Part shown: positions 52,455 through 63,000 of the stretch, in pieces
Position numbering within the stretch: position 1 is the stretch's first letter
How the letters are laid out: each line of letters begins with the position of its first letter
Assembly: GCF_000219215.1 (NCBI RefSeq)
Contig: NC_015726.1
Span: 2,852,001 to 2,916,000 of the forward strand
DNA from: Cupriavidus necator N-1
GTDB taxonomy: Bacteria; Pseudomonadota; Gammaproteobacteria; Burkholderiales; Burkholderiaceae
Reading direction: 5' to 3'
Length of the DNA: 64,000 nucleotides
The notes under the pieces: generated by a model
What the model saw: the letters and a program-made list of their open reading frames with translations, nothing else
The model's database searches: none
What the model was told of the DNA's origin: nothing
Made by a program: the position numbers and the translations under genes

Positions 52455-53849
52455 GTGACAACACGGATCATGGGCATTGCGCGGCAAGCGGCCTGGCTGC
52501 TTGCGTCGCTGCTGCTGCCCGGCATCGCCGCAGCGCAAGCGCAGCCGGCCGGCCCGGCGGCGTTCTTCGACATGCAGGCCGTACGCGACGAAAGCACGCT
52601 GGCACCGGTGATTTCCCGCGATACCGTGGTGCCCAGCCGCGCGCGCCCCGGCAAGCGCGTGCGCGTGATCGAACTGCGCTTCACCAGCCAGGACTGGAAG
52701 GGCTTGCCATGGACGCACCCGGCGCGCATCTACGTGCCCGACGGCTACCAGGGCGGCGGCAACGCGGGCATCATCGGCACCGAACGGCAGTTCTTTGACG
52801 AGCCTGCCTGGCCGCGCCACACCATCCCCGGCACTGGCCTGAACACCGAAGCCGAATACGCCGAAGGCACCGCCATCGACCTGGGCATGCCCGTCATGCT
52901 GTTCTCCAACCCGGCCGAAGACTACTGGGGCATGAACGAATCCGACCTGACCGGCTATGCGCTGAAGCAGGTGATGGAAACCGGCGACCTGACCTGGAAC
53001 GGCTATTACCCGATCGCAATGGCCTACCTGCGCGCGATCACCCTGATGCACAACCTGCCCGGCGTACGCACCGAGCGCGCCGTGCTGATGGGCTGCTCCA
53101 AGCGCGGCTTCGCCGTCAGCATCGCCACCGGCGTCGACCCTGACCGCGTCGCGGGGGTGATGGCCACCTGCTATTACGGCGGCAACAGCCTGTACTTCCT
53201 TGCGCGCAAGTACGCCGAGTTCGGCCCCGGCGTCGGCGGCCCCGCGCAGCAGCGCACCGGCCCCGGCTTCCAGCCCGCCGACGCCGTGCTGCGCACGATC
53301 AACAACCCCACGGGCTTTCGCATGCTGACGCACTTTGACCCGTATATGTGGCGCAAGCAGATGCGATCCAGCTTCCTGGTCGCGCTCGGCACCAACGACG
53401 AGTTCTTCGCGCTGGGCACTCCCAACAGCATGCTGACCGAGATGTCCGGCGACAAGGCCTTCCTGGCGGTGGACAACCTGCCTCACTCGTGGGTCTCGGC
53501 CAAACACCTGGCTGCATGGCGCATGTGGCTGGCGCATACCTTCCTGGGCCGGAAGCTGCCCGCGATCGAAGCCAGCGGGGTGGCGCAGGGCGGGCAGTTC
53601 GCGGTGCGGGCGAGCGTCAGGGCCGAAGCGGCGCCTGCCCGCGTGCTGCTCTATTACGCCTACAACCCGGTCGCCGCCGACTGGCGCAAGGCCAGGTGGG
53701 AGTCGGTGCCGATGCGCACCGATGGCGAGATGTATGCCGCCGGACTGCCGCTGCGCGATGGGTATCGGCTGGCGTACTACGTAGAAGTGGAGGACAAAGG
53801 CACAGGCGGGACAGGATTTGTCAGTTCGCTGGTGAACTTTGCGAACTAG
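52455..53849 (+). CDS. PhoPQ-activated pathogenicity-related (PqaA)-like hydrolase
   Basis: 464 residues with a signal peptide ending AAAQAQ. It has an alpha/beta-hydrolase fold, with VLMGCSKRGFAVSIAT as the nucleophile-elbow equivalent (Ser), LVALGTNDEFF carrying the acid and DNLPHSW the His. This matches the PqaA-like family of secreted proteins whose enzymatic role is not established. A GGAAGGAGAC precedes the start at 52455. It seems to be a single-gene unit. Confidence 0.78.
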   Translation: MTTRIMGIARQAAWLLASLLLPGIAAAQAQPAGPAAFFDMQAVRDESTLAPVISRDTVVPSRARPGKRVRVIELRFTSQDWKGLPWTHPARIYVPDGYQGGGNAGIIGTERQFFDEPAWPRHTIPGTGLNTEAEYAEGTAIDLGMPVMLFSNPAEDYWGMNESDLTGYALKQVMETGDLTWNGYYPIAMAYLRAITLMHNLPGVRTERAVLMGCSKRGFAVSIATGVDPDRVAGVMATCYYGGNSLYFLARKYAEFGPGVGGPAQQRTGPGFQPADAVLRTINNPTGFRMLTHFDPYMWRKQMRSSFLVALGTNDEFFALGTPNSMLTEMSGDKAFLAVDNLPHSWVSAKHLAAWRMWLAHTFLGRKLPAIEASGVAQGGQFAVRASVRAEAAPARVLLYYAYNPVAADWRKARWESVPMRTDGEMYAAGLPLRDGYRLAYYVEVEDKGTGGTGFVSSLVNFAN

Positions 53850-53987
53850 CACAGCAGGAACCTGCCGCGGCATCCGTGGCGCAGGCAGGGCCGGCGGCCC
53901 GCACTACACTGGAAATGGATGTACCGCCATTTCCGGCGCAAGGGAACCGGCCGCCTTTTCCCGGCCCCAGCCAGTGCTGACCACCCG

Positions 53988-54848
53988 ATGAACCGCCTCA
54001 GGTACGCAGTAAGCCTGTCCTATGAGGTCATGGATCCCATGGCAGACTTCCTGCTCAATATCGAAGCCGCCCGCACGCCCCGGCAGTCCGTCGTCTCGGA
54101 GCAGCTGACGCTGCCGCCCGGCCTCGAGACCGCCCGCTACACCGATCCCGTGCTGGCCAACCGGCTGCTCAGGCTGCGCGCGCCCCGGGGCCGCCTCGGC
54201 ATCCGCTATGAGGCGATCATCGACATCGATCACTACCTGGAAGACGGCGACAGGTTGTCGGAAGTGCCCGTTGCCGAGCTGCCCTTCGATGTCCTGCCCT
54301 ACCTGGCACCAAGCCGCTACTGCGAGTCTGACCGCCTGATGGAATTCGCCAGCCGCGAGTTCGGCGGCATGCTGCGGGGCTATGTGCGCGTCTACGCCAT
54401 CCGCGAGTGGGTGCGCAATCACGTGCGCTTCCTGTCGCGGTCCACCAACGAACGCACCTCGGCTGCCGACACCATCGTGGAGCGCACCGGTGTCTGCAGG
54501 GATTTCGCCCACCTGATGATCGCCCTGTGCCGCGCGCTGAGCATCCCGGCACGCATGTCCAGCAGCCTCGACTATGGTGCGGACCCAAGCACGGGCGCGC
54601 CGGATTTCCACGCGGTGGTGGAGGTCTACCTGTCGCACCGCTGGTACCTGCTGGATCCTTCGGGCATCTCGATCCCCACCGGCCTGCTTCGCATCGGCAC
54701 CGGCCGGGATGCCGCGGACATACCGTTTGCGGCCATCTTCGGCCAGGTAAGGTCGGAGCGGCCCGCGGTGGAAATCGAGCCGTTGACGGATGCGGCGGCT
54801 GGTATCGGCATGCCGGTGTTTACGCCGCAGGCGATTTCGACGTGGTAG
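53988..54848 (+). CDS. Transglutaminase-like domain protein
   Basis: 286 residues from the ATG at 53988 (MNRLRYAVSLSYEVMDP). The first 130 residues form the beta-rich N-terminal part common to bacterial transglutaminase-like proteins, and the catalytic triad is complete: Cys170 (GVCRDFAHL), His208 (DFHAVVEV) and Asp223 (LLDPSG). It is probably a cytoplasmic protease- or amidase-like enzyme; substrate unknown. A start at 53919 is possible but reads through less natural sequence. Confidence 0.87.
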   Translation: MNRLRYAVSLSYEVMDPMADFLLNIEAARTPRQSVVSEQLTLPPGLETARYTDPVLANRLLRLRAPRGRLGIRYEAIIDIDHYLEDGDRLSEVPVAELPFDVLPYLAPSRYCESDRLMEFASREFGGMLRGYVRVYAIREWVRNHVRFLSRSTNERTSAADTIVERTGVCRDFAHLMIALCRALSIPARMSSSLDYGADPSTGAPDFHAVVEVYLSHRWYLLDPSGISIPTGLLRIGTGRDAADIPFAAIFGQVRSERPAVEIEPLTDAAAGIGMPVFTPQAISTW

Positions 54849-54907
54849 CGGATCAGGACGTTAGTGCTGGAACAGGCACTTATTTTGCCAGCACCGCAGA
54901 TGGCTGC

Positions 54908-54937
54908 TTGCGTCCTCGCCAGAAATCCGCATAAAAT
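54908..54937 (+). promoter_or_regulatory. Promoter of tRNA-Gly
   Basis: TTGCGT (54908-54913), 18-bp spacer, TAAAAT (54932-54937), followed by a GC-rich discriminator and the tRNA 5' end 9 bp further on, as expected for a stringently controlled tRNA promoter. Confidence 0.65.
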
Positions 54938-54946
54938 CGCGGGTTC

Positions 54947-55021
54947 GCGGGCGTCGTATAATGGCTATTACCTTAGCTTCCCAAGCTAAAGACGTGGGTT
55001 CGATTCCCATCGCCCGCTCCA
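54947..55021 (+). tRNA. glyU: tRNA-Gly, anticodon CCC
   Basis: The acceptor stem GCGGGCG/CGCCCGC, anticodon arm TTAGC-TTCCCAA-GCTAA with CCC, T-arm with GTTCGATTC and an encoded CCA end are all visible. The tRNA decodes GGG. Glycine tRNA genes are known integration sites of ICEclc-type elements; this one is uninterrupted. Confidence 0.95.
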
Positions 55022-55035
55022 CTTCCAGTCGAGAC

Positions 55036-55081
55036 AAGCCGCCTTTGCCACCATTACGGTGATCTGCCCGGCGGCTTTTTT
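55036..55081 (+). terminator. Terminator after tRNA-Gly
   Basis: AAGCCGCC (55036-55043) pairs with GGCGGCTT (55070-55077) and is followed by a T-run to 55081. It ends 6 bp before the trmB ATG. Confidence 0.75.
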
Positions 55082-55087
55082 GTTGCC

Positions 55088-55876
55088 ATGCTTCCCCAAG
55101 ACCCCAGCACCGATCCGACGCCGGCTGACGACGCCGCGCCGGTAGACAGCGCCGGACAAGCGTCCGCTCCCTCTCCTGCCGATCCTGAAGGCGTTGCGCA
55201 TCCGCGCCGGATCCGTTCGTTCGTGCGCCGCGCGGGGCGGACCTCGACCGGGCAGCAGCGTGCCATCGACGAAGTCGGGCCGCGCATGATGGTGCCGTAT
55301 GCGCCACAGCCACTGGACTGGGAAGCTGTATTTGGCCGCAAGGCACCGTCGATCCTGGAGATCGGCTTCGGCATGGGCGAGACCACCGCGCATATCGCCG
55401 GCCTACGGCCGCAAGACAACTTCCTGGGCTGCGAGGTACATGAGCCCGGCGTGGGCGCGCTGCTCAAGCTGATCGACGAGCGCGGCCTGGGCAATGTGCG
55501 GATCCTCCAGCACGATGCGGTGGAAGTGATTGCGCATATGCTGACCGACGACTGCCTGGACGGCGTGCATATCTACTTCCCCGACCCCTGGCACAAGAAG
55601 CGCCACAACAAGCGCCGGCTGGTGCAGCCGCCGCTGGTGAAGGTGCTGGCCGCGCGCCTGAAGCCGGGCGGCTATATCCACTGCGCGACCGACTGGGAAG
55701 AGTATGCGCACCAGATGCTGGAAGTACTGTCGGGCGAGCCGTTGCTGGAGAACACTTCGACCGCTGCGGACGGATTTGCCGAGCGGCCGGATTACCGGCC
55801 CGTGACCAAGTTCGAGCGGCGCGGCGTGCGCCTCGGGCACGGCGTGTGGGACGTGGTCTTCCGCAAGCGCGCCTAA
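55088..55876 (+). CDS. trmB: tRNA (guanine-N7-)-methyltransferase
   Basis: 262 residues; makes m7G46 in tRNAs using SAM. The SAM-binding [25 protein letters not shown] and the family signature [18 protein letters not shown] are intact. The first 50 residues are a low-complexity Pro/Ala/Asp tail. The ATG at 55088 lies just after the tRNA terminator and has no clear ribosome-binding site, so the true start may be further in. Confidence 0.94.
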   Translation: MLPQDPSTDPTPADDAAPVDSAGQASAPSPADPEGVAHPRRIRSFVRRAGRTSTGQQRAIDEVGPRMMVPYAPQPLDWEAVFGRKAPSILEIGFGMGETTAHIAGLRPQDNFLGCEVHEPGVGALLKLIDERGLGNVRILQHDAVEVIAHMLTDDCLDGVHIYFPDPWHKKRHNKRRLVQPPLVKVLAARLKPGGYIHCATDWEEYAHQMLEVLSGEPLLENTSTAADGFAERPDYRPVTKFERRGVRLGHGVWDVVFRKRA

Positions 55877-55892
55877 GCGCTCGCAGCCGACC

Positions 55893-55928
55893 AACAAAAA
55901 AGCGTGGCAGATGCCACGCTTTTTTGTT
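55893..55928. terminator. Bidirectional terminator between trmB and uppP
   Basis: AACAAAAAAGCGTGGCA, a 2-nt centre, then its exact complement, giving A and T tracts on both sides for the two convergent genes. Confidence 0.92.
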
Positions 55929-55945
55929 GCCCGCGGCAAACCCAC

Positions 55946-56827
55946 TCAGGCGTGCCAGGACACCAGGCCGGAGTATGCGGTCACCAGCACCACGATGCCG
56001 AAGGCGATGCGGTACCAGGCAAACGGCTTGAAATCATGCGTGGCGACGAAACGCAGCAGCCAGCGCACGCACAGGAAGGCGGACAGGAAGGCAAAGACGA
56101 AACCCACTGCAAAGATGCCGAGGTCGTCGGCGTTGAGCAGCGCGCGCGCCTTGTACAGTTCGTAGACGGTGGCACCGAAGATCACCGGGATCGCCAGGAA
56201 GAACGAGAACTCGGTGGCCACCTGCCGCGACAGCCCGAACAGCATGCCGCCGATGATGGTGGCACCGGAGCGCGAGGTGCCCGGCACCAGCGCGAAGCAT
56301 TGCGCCAGGCCGACCTTGAGGGCGTCGCGCCAGTTCAGGTCATCGACCGATTCAATCCGCGGCGCGCCGGCCTTGGCGGCCTCCAGCAGTGCATTGCCCT
56401 GCGGATGCGAGACCGTGCCGCGGCGCGCGTCGCGCCATTCGGCCAGCAGGATCACCACGCCGCCAACGATAAAGGCCAGCGCCACCGAGATCGGGTTGAA
56501 CAGGTGGGCCTTGATCCATTTGCCGAAGATAAAGGCCAGCACGATGGCCGGCACCGAGGCGATCACCACGTTGGCGGCAAAGCGTTGCGCCAGCGGGTCG
56601 GCGCGCAGGCCGCGCACCACGTTGCCGATGCGCGTGCGGAATTCCCAGCAGACCGCCAGGATCGCGCCGAACTGGATCACGATCTCGAAGATCTTGCCCT
56701 TCTCGTCGTTGAAATCAAGCAGCTGGCCGGCCAGGATCAGGTGGCCGGTGCTGGAGATGGGCAGAAACTCGGTCAGTCCTTCGACGATACCGAGTATCAC
56801 GGCTTTCAGGGCAAGTGCGATTTCCAT
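55946..56827 (-). CDS. uppP: Undecaprenyl-diphosphate phosphatase
   Basis: 293-residue integral membrane protein (BacA family) that recycles undecaprenyl diphosphate for cell-wall synthesis; it also gives bacitracin tolerance. The signatures [14 protein letters not shown] near residue 17 and PGTSRSG near residue 185 are both present, with about eight hydrophobic segments. The start at 56827 ([13 protein letters not shown]) is preceded by TTCTCCG only; upstream ATG at 56866 is less likely. Confidence 0.95.
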   Translation of the reverse strand: MEIALALKAVILGIVEGLTEFLPISSTGHLILAGQLLDFNDEKGKIFEIVIQFGAILAVCWEFRTRIGNVVRGLRADPLAQRFAANVVIASVPAIVLAFIFGKWIKAHLFNPISVALAFIVGGVVILLAEWRDARRGTVSHPQGNALLEAAKAGAPRIESVDDLNWRDALKVGLAQCFALVPGTSRSGATIIGGMLFGLSRQVATEFSFFLAIPVIFGATVYELYKARALLNADDLGIFAVGFVFAFLSAFLCVRWLLRFVATHDFKPFAWYRIAFGIVVLVTAYSGLVSWHA

Positions 56828-56907
56828 GCGGAACGGAGAAACGTTGTCATGGGCGTTGCCCGGCATGCGCGCCGGGACCGCCCTGGATTGTTGTTTGAGC
56901 GCCCCAG

Positions 56908-57468
56908 TCAGGGGCGGTTGATCTTGACGTTGATGCCGTCGGGCAAAACGGTGATTGTACCGGGTGCCACATTCATGCCGGCAACCCGCAGCTGGTCTTC
57001 GCGGAAGGTATAGAGCGGATAGCCCTGCAGCAGCTGCTCGGCCAGGATGCCGCCCAGGGCGTTGAGCTGGCGCGAGAACTGCGCGGGCATGCCCTGCACG
57101 TCGAAGCGCTGCACCTCGGGGTCCTGCAGCACCACCGAGCGCGTGGGCTCGTCATAGCGCAGGCCGCTGTCCAGCGCAAAACGCCCTGACAGGGCCCGGC
57201 TGAAGAACAGCTTGTTGTCGATCATGGCGTCAAACTGCACGTTGACGCGGTTGCGCGCCGGGTCCAGCGTCAGCTGCGGGTTGGCCAGCTGGATGTCGAA
57301 CAGCTCCATATAGCGCTTGTTGAACGGAAACTTGCGCTCCAGCGCCGCCTGCAGCTGGCTTTGCGAGAAGGTGTATTCGTTGCGGAAGCCGCCGCAGGCG
57401 GCCAGGACCACGGCCAGCGTGGCCGCGCCAGCCGCGGCAAGCCAGCGCCGTCGGGAAGTCCGGATCAT
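56908..57468 (-). CDS. DUF1439 lipoprotein
   Basis: 186 residues from ATG 57468, preceded by GGAGGCAAT. The signal has two Arg residues and a lipobox ([10 protein letters not shown]). The mature part begins [30 protein letters not shown], the standard DUF1439 pattern (YceB-like), a lipid-binding-type fold of unknown role. The frame is open upstream to 57930, but that overlaps the YkgJ gene. Confidence 0.9.
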   Translation of the reverse strand: MIRTSRRRWLAAAGAATLAVVLAACGGFRNEYTFSQSQLQAALERKFPFNKRYMELFDIQLANPQLTLDPARNRVNVQFDAMIDNKLFFSRALSGRFALDSGLRYDEPTRSVVLQDPEVQRFDVQGMPAQFSRQLNALGGILAEQLLQGYPLYTFREDQLRVAGMNVAPGTITVLPDGINVKINRP

Positions 57469-57509
57469 ATTGCCTCCGATTGCGGGATAGTCGGGTCGCG
57501 TACCAGGCG

Positions 57510-57815
57510 TCATGCGCGCGCACAGGGCCGCCCGGGCGTGGCCTGCGGCGCGGTCAGGATTTCCAGCCGTGTCAGCCAGTGCAGCGCGGCTTCGCGCGAA
57601 TCGCCGCACATCTCGGCCGACGGCTTCAGGCCGCCGCAGAACGCAGGCCGGTCCGGCCTGCCGAACACCGCGCAGCGCATATCCGGCAGCAGCTGCGCGC
57701 ACGGCTCGCCCGCCGGCTTGCCGCCAGGCATGCCGGGCAGCGGCGAGGCGATCGACGGGGCGATGCAGCAGGCGCCGCAGCCTGCGCGACAGGAAAGGTC
57801 TGACCGGCAACTCAT
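57510..57815 (-). CDS. YkgJ-family cysteine-cluster protein
   Basis: 101 residues containing [15 protein letters not shown] near the start and later single cysteines (RCAVF, FCGGL, MCGD): the pattern expected for the CxxxCxxCC zinc/iron-cluster family. Function unknown. It lies 41 bp upstream of the DUF1439 gene on the same strand. Confidence 0.85.
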   Translation of the reverse strand: MSCRSDLSCRAGCGACCIAPSIASPLPGMPGGKPAGEPCAQLLPDMRCAVFGRPDRPAFCGGLKPSAEMCGDSREAALHWLTRLEILTAPQATPGRPCARA

Positions 57816-58083
57816 GACGATGGTTCAGGATGGACGGCCGCCAGGCGGCCAGCATAAAAGGGACATTGTGCCCGAAGGGCCCCTGCCGTCCTGTAAGAAA
57901 AGGAAAACGCAGTAAGCCGCGCCCGCGCACCGCCGGAAAAAGCGCACCCTAAGCCACAAGTCGTAATTTAGCCTCAGTGCCGTCTCGGTGTGTTCCCGAG
58001 GGTCGCCGGCCTGTGCTTGACCCTCCCATGGCGCTCATCTACATTACTGACCGACAAGTTATTAACTTCCCGACCCGTCCCCC

Positions 58084-58899
58084 GTGCCCCGCAGGACCCG
58101 CAAGACATCCGTGAAAACGCCCGCCGATCCACACAAGGACGCCGACACCCCGCGTTGGAGCCGGCGCAAGGCCGCCCGCCCGCAAGAGCTGGTGGCCGCG
58201 GCGCTCGACCTCTTCGTGGAGCGCGGGTATGCGGCCACGCGGCTGGAAGACGTGGCCGCCGCGGCCGGCGTGTCCAAGGGCACGGTCTATCTTTACTTCG
58301 CCAATAAGGAAGAGCTGTTCAAGTCGGTGGTACGCGCGAACTTGGTGCCGGCACTGGCGCGCGGCTCCGACCTGGTCGACGCCTACGACGGCAGCACGCC
58401 CGAGCTGTTGCGCGAGCTGCTGCGCGGCTGGTGGGGCCTGATCGGCGCCACGCCGGTGGCGGGACTGACCAAGCTGATCATGGCCGAGTCGGCCAATTTC
58501 CCGGACATCGCCCGTTTCTATAACCAGGAAGTGATGGTGCCGGGCGATGAGCTGTTCGCCAAGGTGCTGGCCCGCGGCGTGGCACGCGGCGAATTCCGCG
58601 CGATGCCGGCCAACCCCACCACGACGCTGGTCTGTGCGCCACTGGTGTTCCTGATGCTGTGGCAGCGCGCGCTGCGCGCCACCGCCGAGAAGGACATCAA
58701 CCCCGAGGCCTTCCTGGACGGCCTGCTGGACACGCTGCTGTTCGGGCTGACCACCGGCGACGCCCGCAATCGCCCGCTGCCGCCGCAGACCGGCCCCTAT
58801 ATCTGGGAACGCATCCGCGACGACATGCTGACGCAACGCGCCGCCGCCATGGAAGCCGACGCCGACCCCGATCCCCCCGCGCCGCGACCCGGCCCCTGA
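58084..58899 (+). CDS. TetR-family regulator of the adjacent efflux operon
   Basis: 271 residues from a GTG at 58084. The helix-turn-helix lies at about residues 38-85 (ELVAAALDLFVERGYAATRLEDVAAAAGVSKGTVYLYF, in pieces), followed by a ligand domain (TetR_C-like, KLIMAESANFPDIARFYNQEV). Its stop is 2 bp before the adaptor ATG, so it is co-transcribed with the pump and most likely represses it. TTACTGACCGAC just upstream (about 58045) may be part of its operator. Confidence 0.9.
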   Translation: MPRRTRKTSVKTPADPHKDADTPRWSRRKAARPQELVAAALDLFVERGYAATRLEDVAAAAGVSKGTVYLYFANKEELFKSVVRANLVPALARGSDLVDAYDGSTPELLRELLRGWWGLIGATPVAGLTKLIMAESANFPDIARFYNQEVMVPGDELFAKVLARGVARGEFRAMPANPTTTLVCAPLVFLMLWQRALRATAEKDINPEAFLDGLLDTLLFGLTTGDARNRPLPPQTGPYIWERIRDDMLTQRAAAMEADADPDPPAPRPGP

Positions 58900-58901
58900 A
58901 C

Positions 58902-60014
58902 ATGAAGCGAAAGACCCTGCTGATCACCGCCGCCTGCATCGCCATCGCGCTGACCGCCACGGTCGCCGTGCGCAAGGCCGGCAGCGCGCGCCAGCCGCAG
59001 GCGCCGGCACAGGCCGCCGTCAACGTGGTGGAATTCCTGCAGACCGACCTGGTCAGCGTTGCGCGCCAGGACCTCCGGGTGTCGCTGCCGCTGTCGGGCG
59101 GCCTGCGTGCGCTGAACCAGGCCTCGGTCAAGGCCAAGGTCTCGGGCGAGGTCAAGGCGGTGCTGGTGCGCGAAGGCGAGCCGGTGCGCACCGGCCAGGT
59201 GATCGTGCGCATCGATCCCACCGAGTACGAAGCCAAGGTCGCGCAGGCGCGCGGCCAGATGCTGGCCACACGCGGACAGTTCGAGAACTCGCGCCAGACC
59301 TGGGAGCGCAACCGCGAGCTGGTCGGCAAGGGCTTTATCTCCAGGACCGCGTTCGACAAGTACCAGGCCGACCTGGACGTCGCCCGCGCCAACCTTGACG
59401 CGGCCCAGGGCGGGCTGGCGGTGGCGCAGAAGGCGCTGGCCGACACCGTGGTCAAGGCGCCGCTCGAGGGCATGGTGGCCGCGCGCGCAGTGCAGCCGGG
59501 CGAGAAGGTCTCGCCGGATACGCGCCTGGTCGACGTGGTCGACCTGCGCGTGCTGGAACTGGAAGCACCGATCCCGATGGCGGACGTGGCGCGCGCCGCG
59601 GTCGGCCAGCCGGTGGCGCTGGACGTGGAAGGCGCCGGCCGCTTTACCGGCAAGCTGGTACGCATCAACCCGGCGGTCAGCCAGGGCACGCGCAGCATCA
59701 TGGTCTATATCCGCGTCGAGAATGCAGACCAGACGCTGCGCGCCGGCATGTTCGCGCGCGGCGCGCTGGTGCTGGGCGAGCGGGCCGGCGTAGCGGCAGT
59801 GCCGTCCTCGGCGGTGCGCACGGAAGGCGAGCGCGCCTTCGTCTATGCCATCGACAAGGACACGCTGGCCGAGCGCCCGGTGCAGCTTGGCATCCGCGAC
59901 GAGGCCAGCGGCATGGTGGAAATCGTCTCGGGGCTGGACGCCGGCACCGAGATCGTCCGCAACAACCTTGGCACGCTGCGCAGCGGCAGCCAGGTCAAGC
60001 GCGTCAAGGCATAG
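58902..60014 (+). CDS. RND efflux periplasmic adaptor (membrane fusion protein)
   Basis: 370 residues. An N-terminal membrane anchor (LLITAACIAIALTATVAV), then barrel and lipoyl halves around a helical hairpin (AQARGQMLATRGQFENSRQ...DLDVARANLDAAQGGLAVAQ), and the membrane-proximal end RTEGERAFVYAID. It links the RND pump to an outer-membrane channel, which is not in the window. Confidence 0.93.
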   Translation: MKRKTLLITAACIAIALTATVAVRKAGSARQPQAPAQAAVNVVEFLQTDLVSVARQDLRVSLPLSGGLRALNQASVKAKVSGEVKAVLVREGEPVRTGQVIVRIDPTEYEAKVAQARGQMLATRGQFENSRQTWERNRELVGKGFISRTAFDKYQADLDVARANLDAAQGGLAVAQKALADTVVKAPLEGMVAARAVQPGEKVSPDTRLVDVVDLRVLELEAPIPMADVARAAVGQPVALDVEGAGRFTGKLVRINPAVSQGTRSIMVYIRVENADQTLRAGMFARGALVLGERAGVAAVPSSAVRTEGERAFVYAIDKDTLAERPVQLGIRDEASGMVEIVSGLDAGTEIVRNNLGTLRSGSQVKRVKA

Positions 60015-60025
60015 GGACCCGCGCC

Positions 60026-63000
60026 ATGTGGTTCACCCGCCTGTCGATCCGCAACCCGGTGCTGGCCACCATGATGATGATGGCCTTCATCGTGGTGGGG
60101 CTGTTCTCTTACCAGCGGCTGCCGGTCGACCAGTTCCCCGACATCACCTTCCCGGTGGTGGTGGTGCAGACCGAATACCCGGGCGCCGCGCCCGAGTCGG
60201 TGGAGTCCGACGTCACGCGCAAGGTCGAGGAGATCGTCAACACCATCTCTGGCATCGACGAGATCTTCTCGCATTCGTACCAGGGCACCTCGGTCGTCGT
60301 CATCAAGTTCGACCTGAGCGTCGACGTTGGTCAGGCCGCGCAGGACGTGCGCGACAAGATCGCGCTGATCCGCCCGCAGTTCCGCGACGAGGTGAAGGAA
60401 CCACGCGTGCTGCGCTATGACCCGTCCGACGCGCCGATCTTCTATCTCTCGGTCTCCAACGCACCGGGCGCCACCCGAAGCCAGCGCGAGCTGACCACCA
60501 TCGCCGACCAGATCGTGCGCAAGCGGCTGGAGACGGTGCGCGGCGTGGGCGCCATCAATATCGTGGGCGGCACCAAGCGCGAGGTCGAGATCCGCATCCG
60601 GCCCGCGCAGCTGGAAGCGCTGGGGATCGGCGTGGACCAGGTGATGAACGCCATCCGCAACGAGAACCAGGAACTGCCCGCGGGCGAGCTGCGTTCCTCG
60701 GCCACGGAAACGGTGGTGCAGATCAAGGGCCGCGTGCCCACGCCGGAGGCGTTCCGCCAGATCATCGTGGCGCGCCGCGCCGGCCAGCCGGTCACGCTGG
60801 GCGAGATTGCCGATGTGCGCGACGGCCAGGAAGAGCAGGAAAGCCTGGCACTGCTGGACGGCAAGCGCGCGCTGTTCCTGTCGGTGGTGAAGGCACAGGG
60901 CCAGAACACCGTCGATACCGTCGACGGCCTGGTGCGCATGACCGAGGAAACACGCAAGCTGGTGCCGGCTGGCGTGCAGCTGAACGTGGTCAACGACACC
61001 GCGCGCGGCATCCGCAGCAGCGTCAAGGAGGTGCGATCGACGCTGCTCGAAGGCGCCTTCCTGACGGTGGCGATCGTGTTCCTGTTTCTGGGTTCGTGGC
61101 GCAGCACCGTGATCACCGGGCTGACGCTGCCGATTGCGCTGATCGGCACCTTCGGCGTGATGTATATGTGCGGCTTCACGCTCAACGTGATCACGCTGAT
61201 GGCGCTGTCGCTGTGCGTGGGCCTGCTGATCGACGACGCCATCGTGGTGCGCGAAAACATTGTGCGCCACAACCTGATGGGCAAGGACCACCGCACCGCG
61301 GCGCTGGACGGCACCAATGAGATCGGGCTGGCGGTGCTGGCCACCACCTTCTCGATCGTGGCGGTGTTCCTGCCGGTGGGCTTCATGGGTGGCATCATCG
61401 GGCGCTTCTTCCACCAGTTCGGCATCACCGTTGTCGCGGCGGTGCTGATCTCGATGTTCGTCTCATTCACGCTGGACCCGATGCTGTCGTCGGTCTGGCA
61501 CGACCCGGACCTGCACGGCACCGGCAACAAGAAGAGCTGGTACGGGCGCACGGTGGGGCGGTTGCTGGACTGGTTCTCGGCAAAGATGGACAAGCTTGGC
61601 AACGGCTATGCCGGCATGCTGGGCTGGGCGCTGAAGCACCGGCTGGCCACCGCCATCATCGCCGCGGTGACCTTCTTCGGCAGCTTTGCGCTGGTGCCGC
61701 TGATCGGCACTGAATTCGTGCCTAATGCCGACCTGGGCGAGACCCAGGTGGGCTTCACCACGCCGGTGGGCACCTCGATCGAAGTCACCGAAGCCAAGGT
61801 GCGGCAGGTGGAAGCCGCGCTGAAATCCTTCCCCGAAGTGGCCTACACCTACGCCACCATCAACTCGGGCAATGCCTCGGGCCGCAACAACGCGCTGGTG
61901 TCGGTGCGCCTGACCGAGCGGCGCTCGCGCCAGCTGTCCACCGCGCAGCTCAACCCGCTGATCCGGCAGCGCCTGGCGGGCATTGCCGGCATCACGCTGA
62001 CCATGGTGGGCATGCCCGACGGCGCCGGCGGCCAGAAGGCGATTCAGGTATCGATCCAGGGCGATGACCTGGACGAACTGCGGCGCCTGTCCAGGGAAGC
62101 GGGCACACGCATGAAAGCGATCCGCGGCCTGGCCGACCTGGACTCGAGCATGAAGGACGACCGCCCCACCATCGAGGTGCGCATCCGGCGCGAGCTGGCC
62201 TCGGACCTGGGCGTGGGCGTGGCGCAGATCGGCAACGCCCTGCGCCCGCTGCTGGCCGGCGACGCCATCAGCTCATGGCGCGCGCCCGATGACGAGAACT
62301 ACGACGTGCGCGTGCGCCTGCCCAAGGACGCGCGCACCGGCATGGCCGACCTGAGCGCGCTGATGATCGCGAGCAGCCAGACCAACGCCGACGGCTCGCC
62401 CAGGATGGTGCCGCTGCGCCAGATCGCCGAGCTGGTGCCGACCACCGGCGCCAACCAGATCAGCCGGCGCGACCTGAACCGCGAGGTCGAGCTGACCGCC
62501 AACGTGGCCGGGCGCTCTGCCGGTGAAGTCGCACGCGACGTCAAGGCCGCGCTGGACGGCATGAACTGGCCGGCCGGCTACAAGTACCGCTTTGGCGGCT
62601 CGACCAAGTCGATGAACGAGTCCTTCGGCTACGCCGTGTCGGCGCTGGCACTGGCGGTGATCTTCATCTACATGATCCTGGCCTCGCAGTTCGCCAGCTT
62701 CTTCCAGCCGATCGCCATCATGACCTCGCTGCCGCTGACGCTGGTCGGGGTGTTCGCGGCGCTGCTGCTGTTCCGCTCGACGCTGAACATGTTCTCGATC
62801 ATCGGCTTCATCATGCTGATGGGGCTGGTGACCAAGAACGCGATCCTGCTGGTGGACTTCGCCAACCAGGCGCGCCAGGGCCATGTCGACGGCGCCGACG
62901 GCCGCCAGCCGCTGTCGCGCGAGGCGGCGCTGGTGGAGGCCGCGCGCGTGCGGCTGCGCCCCATCCTGATGACCACGCTGGGCATGATCTTCGGCATGGT

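Noticed and set aside
54861..55346. Minus-strand frame across tRNA-Gly and the trmB start (contains [13 protein letters not shown])
   Set aside because: This peptide is the antisense translation of a tRNA gene, a familiar false protein in databases.
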